Assembly (NCBI GenBank): GCA_903926385.1
Contig: CAIYIS010000057.1
Location: forward strand, 1 to 64,000
Origin: an uncultured Bacteroidota bacterium
GTDB lineage: Bacteria > Bacteroidota > Bacteroidia > 2-12-FULL-35-15
Length of the DNA stretch: 64,000 bases
Direction of reading: 5' to 3'
Numbering within the stretch: position 1 is the first letter of the stretch; each line of letters opens with the position of its first letter. The notes beneath the pieces are model-generated. The model ran no database searches, was not told where the DNA came from, and saw nothing but the letters and a program-made list of their open reading frames with translations. Of this stretch, positions 43,396-52,310 are shown piece after piece. The position numbers were made by a program, and so were the translations under genes.

Positions 43396-43935
43396 ATGAT
43401 GAAGCCACGAATCATTTTAGACAGCAAACAATTTGAAGTTACCGTAACTCGGCTTTGCTATCAATTAATAGAAGTTCACAATGACTTTTCGAACAGTGTA
43501 ATTGTAGGGCTTCAACCCCGCGGAATATTTCTTGCCAAACGAATTCAGAAAAAACTTTCGGAGTTATTAAAAAATAAAGACATCAAGTGCGGAAGCCTTG
43601 ATACTACTTTTTATCGCGATGATTTCAGAAAAAAAGAATTGATACCAACCGCCACCGAAATTAATTTTATTGTAGAAGATAAAAATGTAATTCTGGTTGA
43701 CGATGTATTGTTTACCGGGCGTACCATACGTGCCGGACTGGATGCTATGCTTGCTTTTGGCCGACCAAACGATGTGGAGTTGCTGGTATTAATAGACCGC
43801 AGATTGAGCAGACACCTGCCCATACAAGCCAAATATGTAGGAAAAACCATTGATTCGATAGCTTCTGAAAAAGTAAAAGTAGAATGGAAAGAAACTGATG
43901 GGGCAGATAGAGTAACCCTTTTGTCGAATGATTAA
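43396..43935 (+). CDS. pyrR: PyrR-like uracil phosphoribosyltransferase/regulator
   Basis: 179 aa from ATG 43396 (the adjacent ATG at 43399 is equally possible). The type I phosphoribosyltransferase fold has the PRPP loop VILVDDVLFTGRTIRAGLDA, and PyrR-type features VGLQPRGIFLAKRI, DTTFYRDDF, ELLVLIDRRLSRHLPIQAKYVGK. In Firmicutes PyrR binds pyr mRNA. Here there is no recognisable anti-terminator, so it may act mainly as an enzyme. pyrB follows 14 nt later. Confidence 0.93.
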   Translation: MMKPRIILDSKQFEVTVTRLCYQLIEVHNDFSNSVIVGLQPRGIFLAKRIQKKLSELLKNKDIKCGSLDTTFYRDDFRKKELIPTATEINFIVEDKNVILVDDVLFTGRTIRAGLDAMLAFGRPNDVELLVLIDRRLSRHLPIQAKYVGKTIDSIASEKVKVEWKETDGADRVTLLSND

Positions 43936-43949
43936 TATATGAATGACCA

Positions 43950-44873
43950 ATGACCAAACTCAGCACGAAACATTTACTCGGAATAAAAGACCTCACTGCT
44001 GATGACATTCAACTTATATTGAATACTGCCGAGAGTTTTAAAGAAGTCATTAACCGTCCCATTAAAAAAGTACCATCCTTACGCGATATTACCATTGCCA
44101 ATTTGTTTTTCGAAAATTCAACCCGTACCAAACTTTCGTTTGAGTTGGCCGAAAAACGGTTGAGCGCTGATGTGGTTAATTTTGCTTCGGCATCATCGTC
44201 CGTAAAAAAGGGGGAAACATTAATAGATACCGTAAATAATATACTCGCCATGAAAGTGGATATGGTGGTGATGCGTCATCCCAATCCCGGAGCAGCTGTG
44301 TTTTTATCCAAACACATTGATGCAAAAATAGTGAATGCCGGAGACGGAGCCCACGAACACCCTACACAAGCTTTGCTGGATGCATTTTCGATAAAAGAAA
44401 AACTGGGAAGTATTAAAGGAAAGAAAATAGTAATAGTTGGCGATGTGTTGCACTCTCGGGTGGCATTGTCGAATATATTTTGTTTACAAAAATTAGGTGC
44501 TGAGGTGATGGTATGCGGCCCTACTACTTTAATGCCAAAATACATCAGTTCGCTGGGAGTAAAAGTAGAACATAATTTGCGCAAAGCCCTTGAATGGTGC
44601 GATGTGGCAAATATGCTTCGTATTCAGTTGGAACGTCAGGATATAAAGTTTTTCCCTTCATTACGTGAGTACACCATGCTATACGGACTTAATAAAAGTA
44701 TGCTCGATTCGCTTTCTAAGAAAATTGTAATTATGCATCCCGGCCCTATCAACAGAGGAGTTGAAATAACTTCGGATGTTGCCGACAGCGACCAGAGTAT
44801 TATTTTGGATCAGGTAGAAAACGGTGTGGCGGTGAGAATGGCTGTATTATTTTTATTGGCAGGCAGAGCGTAA
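43950..44873 (+). CDS. pyrB: Aspartate carbamoyltransferase catalytic subunit
   Basis: 307 aa. The first committed step of pyrimidine synthesis: carbamoyl phosphate plus aspartate to carbamoyl aspartate. The carbamoyl-phosphate site FENSTRTKLSFE, then SSSVKKGETL, VMRHPNPGA, DGAHEHPTQALLDAF and MHPGPINRGVEI are all present. The pyrR-pyrB order without a pyrI regulatory gene suggests the unregulated or PyrR-linked class. Confidence 0.97.
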   Translation: MTKLSTKHLLGIKDLTADDIQLILNTAESFKEVINRPIKKVPSLRDITIANLFFENSTRTKLSFELAEKRLSADVVNFASASSSVKKGETLIDTVNNILAMKVDMVVMRHPNPGAAVFLSKHIDAKIVNAGDGAHEHPTQALLDAFSIKEKLGSIKGKKIVIVGDVLHSRVALSNIFCLQKLGAEVMVCGPTTLMPKYISSLGVKVEHNLRKALEWCDVANMLRIQLERQDIKFFPSLREYTMLYGLNKSMLDSLSKKIVIMHPGPINRGVEITSDVADSDQSIILDQVENGVAVRMAVLFLLAGRA

Positions 44874-44933
44874 ATAGATATTTTTACTATTATTGCATTT
44901 GCAAATATTTTAGTTTTATAACAAAAGTTTACC

Positions 44934-44941
44934 TACTTTTG
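44934..44941 (+). promoter_or_regulatory. -7 promoter box TACTTTTG for STAS-rnz
   Basis: A perfect TAnnTTTG, 18 nt upstream of the STAS gene start. Confidence 0.6.
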
Positions 44942-44959
44942 CTCAAACATTAAGAAGTT

Positions 44960-45301
44960 ATGAATTTTGAAATAGTAAAAACAGACAAGTATGCAGTGAT
45001 TAAACTTCAGGTAGAAAAACTGGATTCTAACATTGCTCCTTCTTTAAAATCAGAGTTAGTTGTACTAAATACTGATGGTGTGAAAAACATTATTATCGAC
45101 ATGTCGTTAACTCGTTATTGTGATTCTTCCGGTTTGTCGGCCATTTTGGTTGCAAACAGATTGTGCAGAAACAGTCAGGGAGCATTTGTATTAACTGGTT
45201 TGCAGGATGCTGTCAAAAAATTGATTTCCATCTCTCAGTTGGATTCTATTTTAACCATTACTGATGGTTTGCCCGAAGCAGAAGCCATATTTACTGCATA
45301 A
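44960..45301 (+). CDS. STAS domain protein (anti-sigma factor antagonist-like)
   Basis: 113 aa, a single STAS domain with the phosphorylatable Ser in RYCDSSGLSAILVANRL. SpoIIAA/RsbV-type proteins bind an anti-sigma kinase when dephosphorylated. No kinase or sigma gene is adjacent; the next gene, rnz, starts 24 nt later. STAS-rnz pairing looks like a shared transcript rather than a functional partnership. Confidence 0.9.
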   Translation: MNFEIVKTDKYAVIKLQVEKLDSNIAPSLKSELVVLNTDGVKNIIIDMSLTRYCDSSGLSAILVANRLCRNSQGAFVLTGLQDAVKKLISISQLDSILTITDGLPEAEAIFTA

Positions 45302-45325
45302 GTTTGACAATGCTTCAAACCACAA

Positions 45326-46249
45326 ATGCAAAATTTTGAATTAACTATTCTCGGTTGCAGTAGTGCAACTCCAACATCTAAACGTAATCCAACCGCTCAG
45401 CTTTTAAATATAGCTGAGCGTTTTTTTTTAATCGACTGCGGAGAGGCCACACAAATTCAGTTGCGCAAGCTTCATATCAAGTTTCAACGCATCAATCATA
45501 TTTTTATCAGTCACCTTCATGGCGACCATTATCTGGGCCTCATGGGTCTGCTTTCGAGTATGCATTTGCTGGGGCGTACCTTCGACCTTCATTTGTATTG
45601 CCCGGGAGAACTAAAAGAGATTATAGAAGTTCAGTTTAAACATTCGCAATCTTACCTCAATTATAAAATAGTTTACCATCCGCATAACTACATCAATAAT
45701 GATTTGATATACGAAGATGATAAAGTAGAAGTAAGAACCATAGTATTGAATCATCGTATACCTTGCTGTGGATTTATCTTTGCCGAAAAGCCTATTCTGG
45801 CTAATATTTCCAAACAGGTAATTGATAAATATGATCTTTCGGTAGAAGAAATTTTATCTGTCAAGAAAGGCAATGATTACAAATCATCCACAGGAGAAGT
45901 GATTCCGAACGAAAAGCTGATTACTCGAAAATTAAAGCCAAGAAAATATGTGTATTGCTCCGATACCATTTACGATAGGCGAATAGTGGAGTATATAAAA
46001 GGTGCAGATTTACTGTATCACGAAGCTACCTTTTTGCACGAAATGGTGGCTCGAGCCAAAGAAACCTTTCATACCACAGCATTGCAGGCTGGCGAAATAG
46101 CAAAAGAAGCTAACGTGAAAAAGTTGATGGTCGGACATTTTTCGGCTCGGTATAAAGATTTACAACCTATCTTGGACGAAGCGCAGTCCGTTTTCAGCAA
46201 TACCATTTTGGCTGAAGAAGGCGTTAGTACAGTGATAGAACATGGATAG
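45326..46249 (+). CDS. rnz: Ribonuclease Z
   Basis: 307 aa. A metallo-beta-lactamase-fold endonuclease that trims the 3' end of tRNA precursors. It matters here because the tRNA at 3-87 lacks an encoded CCA. Zinc motif SHLHGDHYLGLMGLL (HxHxDH, about residue 60), the PSRHR-like strand region LNHRIPCCGF, YCSDTIYD and the C-terminal GHFSARYKD support RNase Z of the short form. Starts LTILGCSSATPTSKRNPTAQ. Confidence 0.95.
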   Translation: MQNFELTILGCSSATPTSKRNPTAQLLNIAERFFLIDCGEATQIQLRKLHIKFQRINHIFISHLHGDHYLGLMGLLSSMHLLGRTFDLHLYCPGELKEIIEVQFKHSQSYLNYKIVYHPHNYINNDLIYEDDKVEVRTIVLNHRIPCCGFIFAEKPILANISKQVIDKYDLSVEEILSVKKGNDYKSSTGEVIPNEKLITRKLKPRKYVYCSDTIYDRRIVEYIKGADLLYHEATFLHEMVARAKETFHTTALQAGEIAKEANVKKLMVGHFSARYKDLQPILDEAQSVFSNTILAEEGVSTVIEHG

Positions 46250-46345
46250 ATACAGATTCATTTGACAGGAAAAAACAAAAGAACTAGTTCAGGGAATAAA
46301 TAATAAAGTGGACGTATAGCACAGAAATTAATAAACTTTTAAGGT

Positions 46346-47365
46346 ATGGAATTTACAGCTCAACAAATTGCAGGTATGCTCAACGGACAGATTGAAGGCG
46401 ATGCACAGGTAAAAATAACAAAGCTTTCGAAAATAGAAGAAGGCGAAACAGGCTCCATTTCTTTTCTGGCCAATCCAAAATACAATCATTTTCTATACAC
46501 CACCAAGGCATCGCTGGTTATTATCAATAAAAGTTATGAGCTTACAGGGCCTGTAACCACCAATCTTATTCGTGTAGAGAGTGCAGAGATTGCATTTGCA
46601 CAATTGCTGGATATGTATAATCAGATAAAGCTGAATAAAACCGGCATTTCCAAGCATGCGTTTATTTCAGAAAGTGCCAAAGTAGGCCAAAACATTTATG
46701 CAGGAGAGTTTTCTTTTGTTGGGGAAAATGTAAAAATTGGTAATAATGTAAAAATTTATCCTCAGGTTTACATAGGCGATAACGCTGTGATAGCCGATAA
46801 TACTACCTTGTTTTCAGGAGTTAAAATTTATTCGGAAAGTCAGATTGGCGAGAATTGTATTATCCATTCGGGTACAGTAATAGGCAGCGATGGTTTTCGA
46901 TTTAATCCTCAAAACGACAATCAAAAAGTACCTCAGATAGGAAATGTAATTATTGAACACGATGTGGAAATAGGCGCCAATTGTGCCATTGACAGAGCAA
47001 CTCTGGGGTCTACTATTTTGCGCAAAGGTGTAAAACTGGATAACTTAATTCATATTGCTCATAATGTTGAAGTGGGCGAAAATAGCTTTCTGGCTGCAGG
47101 AGTGGTTATTGCCGGGTCTACCAAGATTGGGAAAAACTGCATGTTCAGTGGGCAAGTGGGTATCGTTGGGCATCTCGAAATAGCAGACAATACCATCGTT
47201 TCGGCCCAATCGGGTATTTCTAAAAGTATTACTAAAAAAGGCGAAATGATGATGGGGTCACCTGCCTTTGAGGCCACCAAATACCGTAAGTCCTATGTTC
47301 ATTTCCGTAACCTTGATGACTTGGTGCACCGAGTGGCAGATATAGAAAAAGAGAAAAAGAGTTAG
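46346..47365 (+). CDS. lpxD: UDP-3-O-(3-hydroxyacyl)glucosamine N-acyltransferase
   Basis: 339 aa. Third step of lipid A synthesis: N-acylation of UDP-3-O-acyl-glucosamine by acyl-ACP. The N-terminal uridine-binding domain (GSISFLANPKYNHFLYTTKA) precedes a left-handed beta-helix of hexapeptide repeats (VKIGNNVKIYPQVYIGDNAV). The catalytic His is in NLIHIAHNVEVGENSFLAAG, and SGQVGIVGHLEI and GSPAFEATKYRKSYVHFRNL complete the family pattern. Not followed by lpxC/fabZ, as it often is in this phylum; the next gene is convergent. Confidence 0.96.
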   Translation: MEFTAQQIAGMLNGQIEGDAQVKITKLSKIEEGETGSISFLANPKYNHFLYTTKASLVIINKSYELTGPVTTNLIRVESAEIAFAQLLDMYNQIKLNKTGISKHAFISESAKVGQNIYAGEFSFVGENVKIGNNVKIYPQVYIGDNAVIADNTTLFSGVKIYSESQIGENCIIHSGTVIGSDGFRFNPQNDNQKVPQIGNVIIEHDVEIGANCAIDRATLGSTILRKGVKLDNLIHIAHNVEVGENSFLAAGVVIAGSTKIGKNCMFSGQVGIVGHLEIADNTIVSAQSGISKSITKKGEMMMGSPAFEATKYRKSYVHFRNLDDLVHRVADIEKEKKS

Positions 47366-47374
47366 CAGTAAGAA

Positions 47375-48376
47375 TTAGCTCATCCCCATTTCTTTGTACC
47401 CAACCATACGATTGGTTTCCGGATCCCAGGCTTTAAGACGTAGGCATTTGATTATATCCGATGGAAATAGGCTGGTTTTATTTTTTACCTGAAGTTCAGG
47501 AATTGCAGCCATTGCCTCCGGCAAGCGATAAAACGGAATGCGAGAGTTAAGGTGATGCACATGATGATAACCAATATTGGCAGTAATCCAGTGTCCCACT
47601 TTATTCATGGCCATATAGCTTGACGACTCGAGTGCTGCATCCGAATAATTCCAATCCACATTATTGCGATACACAGCTTCCGGAAAATTATGTTGCGCAT
47701 AAAACAAATAAGCGCCCAACATGTGAGATAGGAAAAAAGGAAGAATAAAACTCAAAATAAGGGTTAGCCATCCGAAGTGTAAAACCAAAAAGGTAGCTAT
47801 CGAAAAATGGATAATCAAAGCAAGCAGCGAATCCCAGTGTCTGCGAGGACTTGATAGAAACGACTGAATACACATTCCATACATAAAGGTGGTGATGTAA
47901 GCAAAGAACATATTTATAGGACTACGAACCGCCAGATAAAAGAAACGTTCTGATTTGTCGGCTTCCATAAATTTTTGTTTGGTCATTATCGGAAACGAAC
48001 CAATGCTGGCACTAAATAATTTTGCATTGTGATTATGATGATGGTCGTGAGAGCGTTTCCATATTCCGGTAGGGGTAATCATGTAAATTCCAAAGATGGT
48101 AAACATCACCTTAGCCACCACCGATTTTTGTAAAATGGCATGATGCAGATAATCGTGAAAAATGATAAATACCCTCGAAAGCATAATAGCTGTAAATATA
48201 CTGCACAGCAAGCGCCATACAAACGCAGGGATTCCCATTAAGCTGGGAAATATATAAGTACCGATAATAGCTCCGATAAGTAGAGCAAATCCGGTGAGTG
48301 TGTGATACCAACTTTTCCATCTGATTTCTCGGGCAAATGGTTTGGTGGCAAGTATTAAATCTTTTCCTGATAACAT
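47375..48376 (-). CDS. Membrane fatty acid desaturase
   Basis: 333 aa with four or more membrane segments and three histidine boxes: HDYLHH (about residue 74), RSHDHHHNHN (about 110) and YHHVHH (about 270), the di-iron ligands of the acyl-lipid desaturase superfamily. It introduces double bonds into fatty acids of membrane lipids, or possibly a hydroxyl or keto group in carotenoid-type members. A -7 box TACCTTTG lies only 4 nt before the ATG. Confidence 0.92.
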   Translation of the reverse strand: MLSGKDLILATKPFAREIRWKSWYHTLTGFALLIGAIIGTYIFPSLMGIPAFVWRLLCSIFTAIMLSRVFIIFHDYLHHAILQKSVVAKVMFTIFGIYMITPTGIWKRSHDHHHNHNAKLFSASIGSFPIMTKQKFMEADKSERFFYLAVRSPINMFFAYITTFMYGMCIQSFLSSPRRHWDSLLALIIHFSIATFLVLHFGWLTLILSFILPFFLSHMLGAYLFYAQHNFPEAVYRNNVDWNYSDAALESSSYMAMNKVGHWITANIGYHHVHHLNSRIPFYRLPEAMAAIPELQVKNKTSLFPSDIIKCLRLKAWDPETNRMVGYKEMGMS

Positions 48377-48380
48377 GGTG

Positions 48381-48388
48381 CAAAGGTA
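48381..48388 (-). promoter_or_regulatory. -7 promoter box TACCTTTG directly before the desaturase ATG
   Basis: A perfect TAnnTTTG on the minus strand, 4 nt upstream of the start codon. With the usual distance from box to transcript start, the mRNA would begin at or near the ATG, i.e. a leaderless message. No alternative ATG, GTG or TTG occurs in the first 30 codons. Confidence 0.55.
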
Positions 48389-48941
48389 ACAACTAATTAA
48401 CTTTAAAAAATAAAAAAAAACTTAAACGAAGTAGGGTAGGGGTAAGTTCCGAATGTGTTGATTATAAAGGATAGTATTTGATTTTCTGTAAAAAAGCCGT
48501 TCCTTTTTTTCTTTCTTGGGGATAAAAACCGCTGAACTTTGAGCGCTTTTTTTACCGCTCGAACTATATTTACAATGATATTTATCAGTTTTTGGTGAAA
48601 TAGGCCAAAATTGAGTCTGCCTTTATTTACATCTTTTAAATGTACCTGTCGTTTATATTGCCATTCCTGGGTTAGGGGAATGAGTACACATTTTTTTATA
48701 ATCTGAAAAAAGAAAAAAGCCATTTTTATACTTTCCGGCACAAAAATCAACGTTCACGAAGATATTTTTATGACTTCATTTTTGTGAAATGTTGAAGTCC
48801 TTTCATTATTCGTAAATTCGACCGTCACCCTAATCTCCGCCTGTAGTGAGGGTAGCCGAAGTGTTGAAAGGCATATTTCGCATGTCTCTTGCACAATTAA
48901 ATGTAAATTTTATCAATTCTTGCTGAACATTTCACTTATTT
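48389..48941 (+). other. Gene-poor gap before array D
   Basis: I see no supported gene. The 115-aa minus ORF (48403-48750) is Phe/Lys-rich, has no recognisable domain and no promoter, and reads through a homopolymer-rich stretch. Near 48775-48805 a 7-bp inverted repeat GACTTCA/TGAAGTC occurs. At 48822-48875 there is a diverged copy of the CGTCACCCT...GGCATATTT dispersed repeat also found at 39.2 kb. Confidence 0.5.
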
Positions 48942-49088
48942 CAAGAGTTTCGATAAGTCGAGTCCGACTTATCACAACTCGAGTCCGACCTTTCGCAACT
49001 CGAGTCCGACCTTTCGCAACTTGTGTCCGACTTATCACAACTTGAGTCCGACTTGTCGTAAGTCGAGTCCGACTTATTGAAACTCTTG
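48942..49088. repeat. Tandem array D: 21-bp units with inverted-repeat ends
   Basis: Six copies of an 8-bp core GAGTCCGA (one GTGTCCGA) are separated by 13-bp segments, giving a 21-bp period. The inner four segments are CTTATCACAACTC, CCTTTCGCAACTC, CCTTTCGCAACTT, CTTATCACAACTT, a mirror-like order. The outer edges CAAGAGTTTCGATAAGTCG and CGACTTATTGAAACTCTTG are inverted repeats of each other (18 of 19 bases). Not coding, and far too short in repeat and spacer for CRISPR. Confidence 0.93.
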
Positions 49089-49426
49089 CATAATTGGGGT
49101 CTGTTCAATAAAGTGGGTCAAATATATTTGTCAGATTCATTCTTTTTGCCCTTCCTAATGGCTTTTATTATTATCACAAGTCATAATACGATTGAAAGTG
49201 AGGACTTGCACGAACAAGCTTTTAATATTCTAGATTATTATTTAGAGGGAAGTAGATGATTTAATCAATTATAGTTAGTTGTATTCTTCGATTTTCTATT
49301 GAATAATTAGTCCCGCCTTGTTTCTGAAAATCCAAAAACTCACCAGTTTCCAAATTCGTATTTTATATTAAATAACACACTTCCTTCCTTCAAAAGCCGA
49401 ACAATTACAGTCAGAATCTCTAAACT
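49089..49426 (+). other. Gap after array D
   Basis: AT-rich sequence with a 60-aa plus ORF (49077-49259) that begins inside the repeat array. It has a membrane-like stretch (FFLPFLMAFIIITSHN), but no promoter, no family and no terminator. I do not call a gene. Confidence 0.4.
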
Positions 49427-51349
49427 CTATTTATTCCTGTAATCTTCAAACACGGCTTCCTGAAACGCTTTGCCGTAAATGGTCAGTGTGTCGGCCACAA
49501 GTGGAGTAGAGGAGAGGGTATTAATGATTAATTGTTTTACCCCATGTTGGTAACCTATGGCGCCCTTATCGTTAACAAAACCGCCTCCTCCAAAGGTGGG
49601 GTAATAAGCAAAACATTGGGAAGTAGGATTAAAAATATCTTTGCTCCATACGTACTGTTCTGCCGATGCTTCCGGATTGATTTGTTTCAACAGTGTTTTG
49701 CTAATGTCCAGTTGAGAATACACATGGTCGATAATTACTCCTCTGAAGGAATAATCGATCACATCACCAAAGAAAATTAGAGGAATGTGATGATATTCGG
49801 GGTCGTATTCGCTCAAATCTTTTTGGCAACCATGGCTGTGGTCAGATACAATAACAAATAAGGTATTCTTATACCAGGCTTGTTTTTTAGCAGCAATAAA
49901 GAAATGTTGTAATGCTTTGTCGGCATACATAACGGAGTTTACATAATCATTCTCGCGGTCGGTAATTTTCTTTTTCGCTCCAGGATAATCGTAAGGCATG
50001 TGAGTACTCAATGTAAACCATGCATACATAAAAGGAGGGTGAGCTGCATTGAGCAGTTGCAGGTATTGATTTTGCATATCTTCGTCCTGAATTCCCAGAT
50101 TGCCTCTTTTTAAACTCTTGTCAAAATCGGGTTCTTCTTTTACCACATCAAATTGCTGATTGAAAATATAACTCTTTATATTTCCATAGTTCAGATCACC
50201 CCCAAACACAAACCCCGATTGATATCCGAGCTTTTTTAAATCACGATTAATGCATGGAAGTTTGCCCGATTTAGAACTCTGATTAATCACACTTATGCGC
50301 GAAACTGAAGGATAACCACTCAACACAGCAGGTATGCCCTGATCGGAAACATAAGCTGCCGGATATACTTTTGTAAACCGAATACCTTCTCGACTCAAAC
50401 TGTCGGTAAAGGGAGCATAGTTATCCCCTCCAAACGATTTGAGTTCGTATGAACTCCACCCTTCGAGGATAATAAACACAATATTGGGTTTAAGCGAAGT
50501 TAGTATGGAAACAGTAGTGTCTTTCTTGGTTTTGTATAGCGAAGCAACTATTTCATTGGCCTTACCAATTTCGAAATCTGTAAACGGATTTTCTCTGGAA
50601 TGGTCTTCGTAATCAACAAAATTAAATGCCAGATTCCAAAGTGGATTTACGGTGGCATCGTTCACGGTAGGCTGAGTACAGAAAAAAGCATCACTGTCTT
50701 GAATAGGAATTTCCTGCCAGCCACCTCTCACTGCCAGTGCGCAAAATGCCGCACCACAAACAAAGAACACTATGCTTTTCCAATACCGTTTACCAAATGC
50801 TTTGCCCGAGAACACAGGAGTATATTGAAAAGCCACTCTTTTTTTATAGATGCGAACCAAGACTATTATCATAACAATTGATAAACCAAAAAATACAAGA
50901 GATAATCCGACAGAAGCAGTTTTAAAAACTTCGGAAGGATGCAGAAAGTGTTGCAGGGCCTGAACACTCAGTTTAGCTTTCCACTCTCTGTACAAACACA
51001 TTTCGCCCACAGCAGTGAGTGTATACATTACTATGAATGTTATACTGATTGTATTGATGATTTTAAAGATAATACTCTTTTGTATCAAGGAATAAATAAA
51101 CAGAAGGATAACAGGAAGCGCCAAAAAATAGCTGACCATCGAAAGGTCGAGGCGAAGCGATTTGTAAAACGACTGTAGTATCAGCGAAGCAGGAACATTG
51201 GTAAGCAATGAAGTATTGCCTGTGTAAAAAATGATTCGGAAAATAAAAAACACGAAATACCAGAAGCAAATAAGCTTAAGAATATAGCCGATGTATGATT
51301 TCAAATTTTGAAGTATTAAATAATATTTTGGCGCGAAGTTATAAAACAA
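49427..51349 (-). CDS. LtaS-like alkaline-phosphatase/sulfatase-fold membrane enzyme
   Basis: 640 aa. Five N-terminal membrane segments (to about residue 215) are followed by an extracytoplasmic sulfatase/phosphotransferase domain. Motifs: NIVFIILEGWSSYELKSFGG, YAPFTDSLSREGIRFTKVYP, a possible nucleophile region YVSDQGIPAVLSGYPSVS, WFTLSTHMPYDYPG and the metal-binding IVSDHSHGC. This layout is that of LtaS/EptA/OpgB-type phosphoglycerol or phosphoethanolamine transferases. In a Gram-negative it would decorate an envelope glycan or lipid. The usual nucleophilic Thr is replaced by Ser in the best alignment I can make. Monocistronic, divergent from ribF. Confidence 0.85.
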   Translation of the reverse strand: MFYNFAPKYYLILQNLKSYIGYILKLICFWYFVFFIFRIIFYTGNTSLLTNVPASLILQSFYKSLRLDLSMVSYFLALPVILLFIYSLIQKSIIFKIINTISITFIVMYTLTAVGEMCLYREWKAKLSVQALQHFLHPSEVFKTASVGLSLVFFGLSIVMIIVLVRIYKKRVAFQYTPVFSGKAFGKRYWKSIVFFVCGAAFCALAVRGGWQEIPIQDSDAFFCTQPTVNDATVNPLWNLAFNFVDYEDHSRENPFTDFEIGKANEIVASLYKTKKDTTVSILTSLKPNIVFIILEGWSSYELKSFGGDNYAPFTDSLSREGIRFTKVYPAAYVSDQGIPAVLSGYPSVSRISVINQSSKSGKLPCINRDLKKLGYQSGFVFGGDLNYGNIKSYIFNQQFDVVKEEPDFDKSLKRGNLGIQDEDMQNQYLQLLNAAHPPFMYAWFTLSTHMPYDYPGAKKKITDRENDYVNSVMYADKALQHFFIAAKKQAWYKNTLFVIVSDHSHGCQKDLSEYDPEYHHIPLIFFGDVIDYSFRGVIIDHVYSQLDISKTLLKQINPEASAEQYVWSKDIFNPTSQCFAYYPTFGGGGFVNDKGAIGYQHGVKQLIINTLSSTPLVADTLTIYGKAFQEAVFEDYRNK

Positions 51350-51362
51350 TAATAAAATGAAG

Positions 51363-51370
51363 TAATTTCG
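51363..51370 (+). promoter_or_regulatory. -7 promoter box TAATTTCG for ribF
   Basis: TAnnTTCG, 22 nt upstream of the GTG start of ribF. Confidence 0.45.
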
Positions 51371-51392
51371 CCCAATAATTGAAAAAAACAGA

Positions 51393-52310
51393 GTGAAGGT
51401 TTACAGTAGTATTGATGAGTTTAAGCATGTGAAAAATGCTGTGGTTACCACCGGAACATTTGATGGTGTTCATCTGGGACATCAGAAAATTATTTCTAGG
51501 TTAAATGATGTAGCCAAGGCTGAGCAAGGCGAAACGGTTTTACTTACCTTTTTCCCTCATCCACGCATGGTATTGTTTCCTGACGACAACGAACTTAAAT
51601 TAATCAGTACACAATCCGAAAAAATTGAATTGCTCGAAAAATTCGGAGTAGAGCATTTAATCATTCATCCTTTTTCTAAAGATTTTTCACGCTTAACATC
51701 GATAGAGTTTGTGCGTAATATTTTGGTTAATCAGTTAGGCACTCGTAAACTGGTAATAGGCTACAACCACCATTTCGGACGAAACCGAGAAGGCTCGTTC
51801 GAACATTTAAAAGAATTTGGGCCCGTTTATGGTTTTGATGTGGAAGAAATTCCGGCAAAGGATATTGATAATATAGAAGTAAGTTCAACAAAAATTAGAA
51901 ATGCACTGTTGGCGGGCAATATCCCTGTTGCCACTAGTTATCTGGGGCATTATTATTCCATATCCGGAAAAGTGGTACAGGGAAAAATGAATGGCCGAAC
52001 AATTGGATTTCCCACTGCCAACATACATGTGGAGGATAGATATAAACTGATACCCAAAGATGGAGTGTATGCCGTTAAGGTAATTGCTGAAGGAATGCAG
52101 TACAAAGGGATGATGAACATTGGTAACAATCCTACTGTGGAGGGAAAGGGGAGAAGCATAGAGGTTAATATTTTTAATTTTGATAACGATATTTACGGAA
52201 AAGAAATTACAGTTTCGTTCGAAGTAAAACTGAGGGATGAGATTAAATTTGAAAGTCTGGATGCCCTGAAAAATCAACTAACACAAGATAAAGAAATGGC
52301 CTTAAGATGA
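51393..52310 (+). CDS. ribF: Bifunctional riboflavin kinase/FAD synthetase
   Basis: 305 aa, GTG start. The N-terminal adenylyltransferase domain has VTTGTFDGVHLGHQKII and GYNHHFGRNREG. The C-terminal flavokinase domain (about 180-305) has VVQGKMNGRTIGFPTANIHV and GMMNIGNNPTVEGKG. It makes FMN then FAD from riboflavin and ATP. The stop codon overlaps the next gene's start (ATGA), coupling it with a leucine-rich-repeat protein. Confidence 0.97.
   Translation: MKVYSSIDEFKHVKNAVVTTGTFDGVHLGHQKIISRLNDVAKAEQGETVLLTFFPHPRMVLFPDDNELKLISTQSEKIELLEKFGVEHLIIHPFSKDFSRLTSIEFVRNILVNQLGTRKLVIGYNHHFGRNREGSFEHLKEFGPVYGFDVEEIPAKDIDNIEVSSTKIRNALLAGNIPVATSYLGHYYSISGKVVQGKMNGRTIGFPTANIHVEDRYKLIPKDGVYAVKVIAEGMQYKGMMNIGNNPTVEGKGRSIEVNIFNFDNDIYGKEITVSFEVKLRDEIKFESLDALKNQLTQDKEMALR

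Noticed and set aside
48403-48750. 115-aa minus ORF downstream of the desaturase promoter region
   Set aside because: Phe/Lys-rich translation of homopolymer-rich DNA, no promoter, no domain, no conservation argument.
48942-49088. Array D as a CRISPR array
   Set aside because: The repeat is only 8 bp and the variable segments 13 bp, the segments are not unique, and there is no cas gene in the window.
49077-49259. 60-aa plus ORF after array D
   Set aside because: The start lies inside the repeat array; the hydrophobic stretch alone does not support a gene.
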